Source of the DNA: an uncultured Dietzia sp. | GTDB lineage: Bacteria > Actinomycetota > Actinomycetes > Mycobacteriales > Mycobacteriaceae | Direction of reading: 5' to 3' | Assembly (NCBI GenBank): GCA_946570335.1 | Contig: CAMNYG010000130.1 | Span: 1-5,074, forward strand | Length of the DNA stretch: 5,074 nucleotides | In this document: positions 4,822 through 5,074 of the stretch, piece by piece | How positions within the stretch are numbered: the stretch's first letter is position 1 | How the letters are laid out: every line of letters starts with the position of its first letter | The notes under the pieces: model-generated | The model's input: only the letters and a program-made list of their open reading frames with translations | Told to the model about the DNA's origin: nothing | Databases searched by the model: none | Position numbers and translations under genes: made by a program

Positions 4822-5074
4822 ATGCCACTCACCTGGACCCCCACCGTCGACCGCGCGCTCGCCGTGGCCGCCCGATGCCATGCCGGCCAGACCCGCAAGG
4901 ACGACCCGACGCCCTACATCGCGCATCCCGACGCGGTGGCGATGATCGTCTCCGACTTCACCACCGACGAGGACGTGGTGGTGGCCGCGCTGCTCCACGA
5001 CGTCCTGGAGGATGTGCCGCCGTCGGTGTACTCGGCCGCCGACATGACCGCCGAGTTCGGCGAGCGCGTCACCG
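4822..5074 (+). CDS. HD-domain protein of the RelA/SpoT hydrolase type, N-terminal 84 aa, cut by the right edge
   Basis: ATG 4822 follows AGGAG (4811-4815) at 6 nt spacing, and the frame is open to the window end. The visible part carries the hallmark order of the (p)ppGpp hydrolase domain: H20-A-G-Q-T-R25-K26, then PYIAHP with H35, then AALLHDVLED with H59-D60 and E63-D64. In RelA/SpoT enzymes, H35, H59 and D60 correspond to three of the four metal ligands, and E63-D64 to the catalytic pair; the fourth ligand, an Asp, would lie beyond the edge. The protein begins almost directly at the HD domain, without the longer N-terminal extension of many long RelA proteins. That fits a small alarmone hydrolase (SAH/Mesh1-like) that removes the 3'-pyrophosphate of (p)ppGpp, or a related HD phosphohydrolase. 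Whether a synthetase domain follows cannot be seen. It is divergent from the type VII-like cluster and shows no evident link to it. Confidence 0.85.
   Translation, partial: MPLTWTPTVDRALAVAARCHAGQTRKDDPTPYIAHPDAVAMIVSDFTTDEDVVVAALLHDVLEDVPPSVYSAADMTAEFGERVT

Noticed and set aside
1..5074. tRNA or rRNA genes, CRISPR arrays, insertion sequences, attachment sites
   Set aside because: No cloverleaf or TTC-type arm, no regularly spaced direct repeats, no transposase motif and no terminal inverted repeats were seen on either strand.

Overview
The window comes from a high-GC actinobacterium. Most genes run at about 67-75% G+C by hand count, and start sites carry GGAGG-like ribosome sites. The alcohol dehydrogenase reads like the mycobacterial AdhC group, and there is a type VII (ESX/WXG-style) gene cluster. 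Together these point to Mycobacteriales in the broad sense (Dietzia, Gordonia, Rhodococcus or a relative); the genus cannot be fixed from the sequence alone.

Layout from left to right. (1) A minus-strand gene runs off the left edge. It starts at 807, has an N-terminal helix-turn-helix, and is probably the front part of an actinobacterial N-6 DNA methylase-like protein. (2) A 209-bp divergent intergenic region carries three closely spaced inverted repeats. (3) A 211-aa secreted protein of unknown function with a Gly/Ser-rich tail ends in front of a very strong hairpin terminator. (4) A complete zinc- and NADP-dependent alcohol dehydrogenase (adhC-like) follows on the same strand. (5) A convergent minus-strand cluster runs from 4605 down to 2854. 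It holds a small EspC-like helical protein, a 326-aa protein with a WXG-like N-terminal domain and a C-terminal double glycine zipper, an 80-aa single-pass membrane protein, and a broken second copy of that membrane protein. (6) A plus-strand HD-domain gene of the RelA/SpoT hydrolase type runs off the right edge.

The minus-strand cluster is the most interesting part. Its first three genes are physically coupled: an ATGA overlap joins the first two, and the second stop codon abuts the third start codon. The order (small helical partner, WXG-domain protein ending in a membrane-inserting glycine zipper, small membrane protein, degenerate copy of the latter) is what a type VII-secreted membrane-active toxin with its partner and an immunity protein would look like. 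The lower G+C of the small membrane-protein stretch fits exchange of such a cassette. The toxin and immunity roles are inferred; no secretion machinery lies inside the window.
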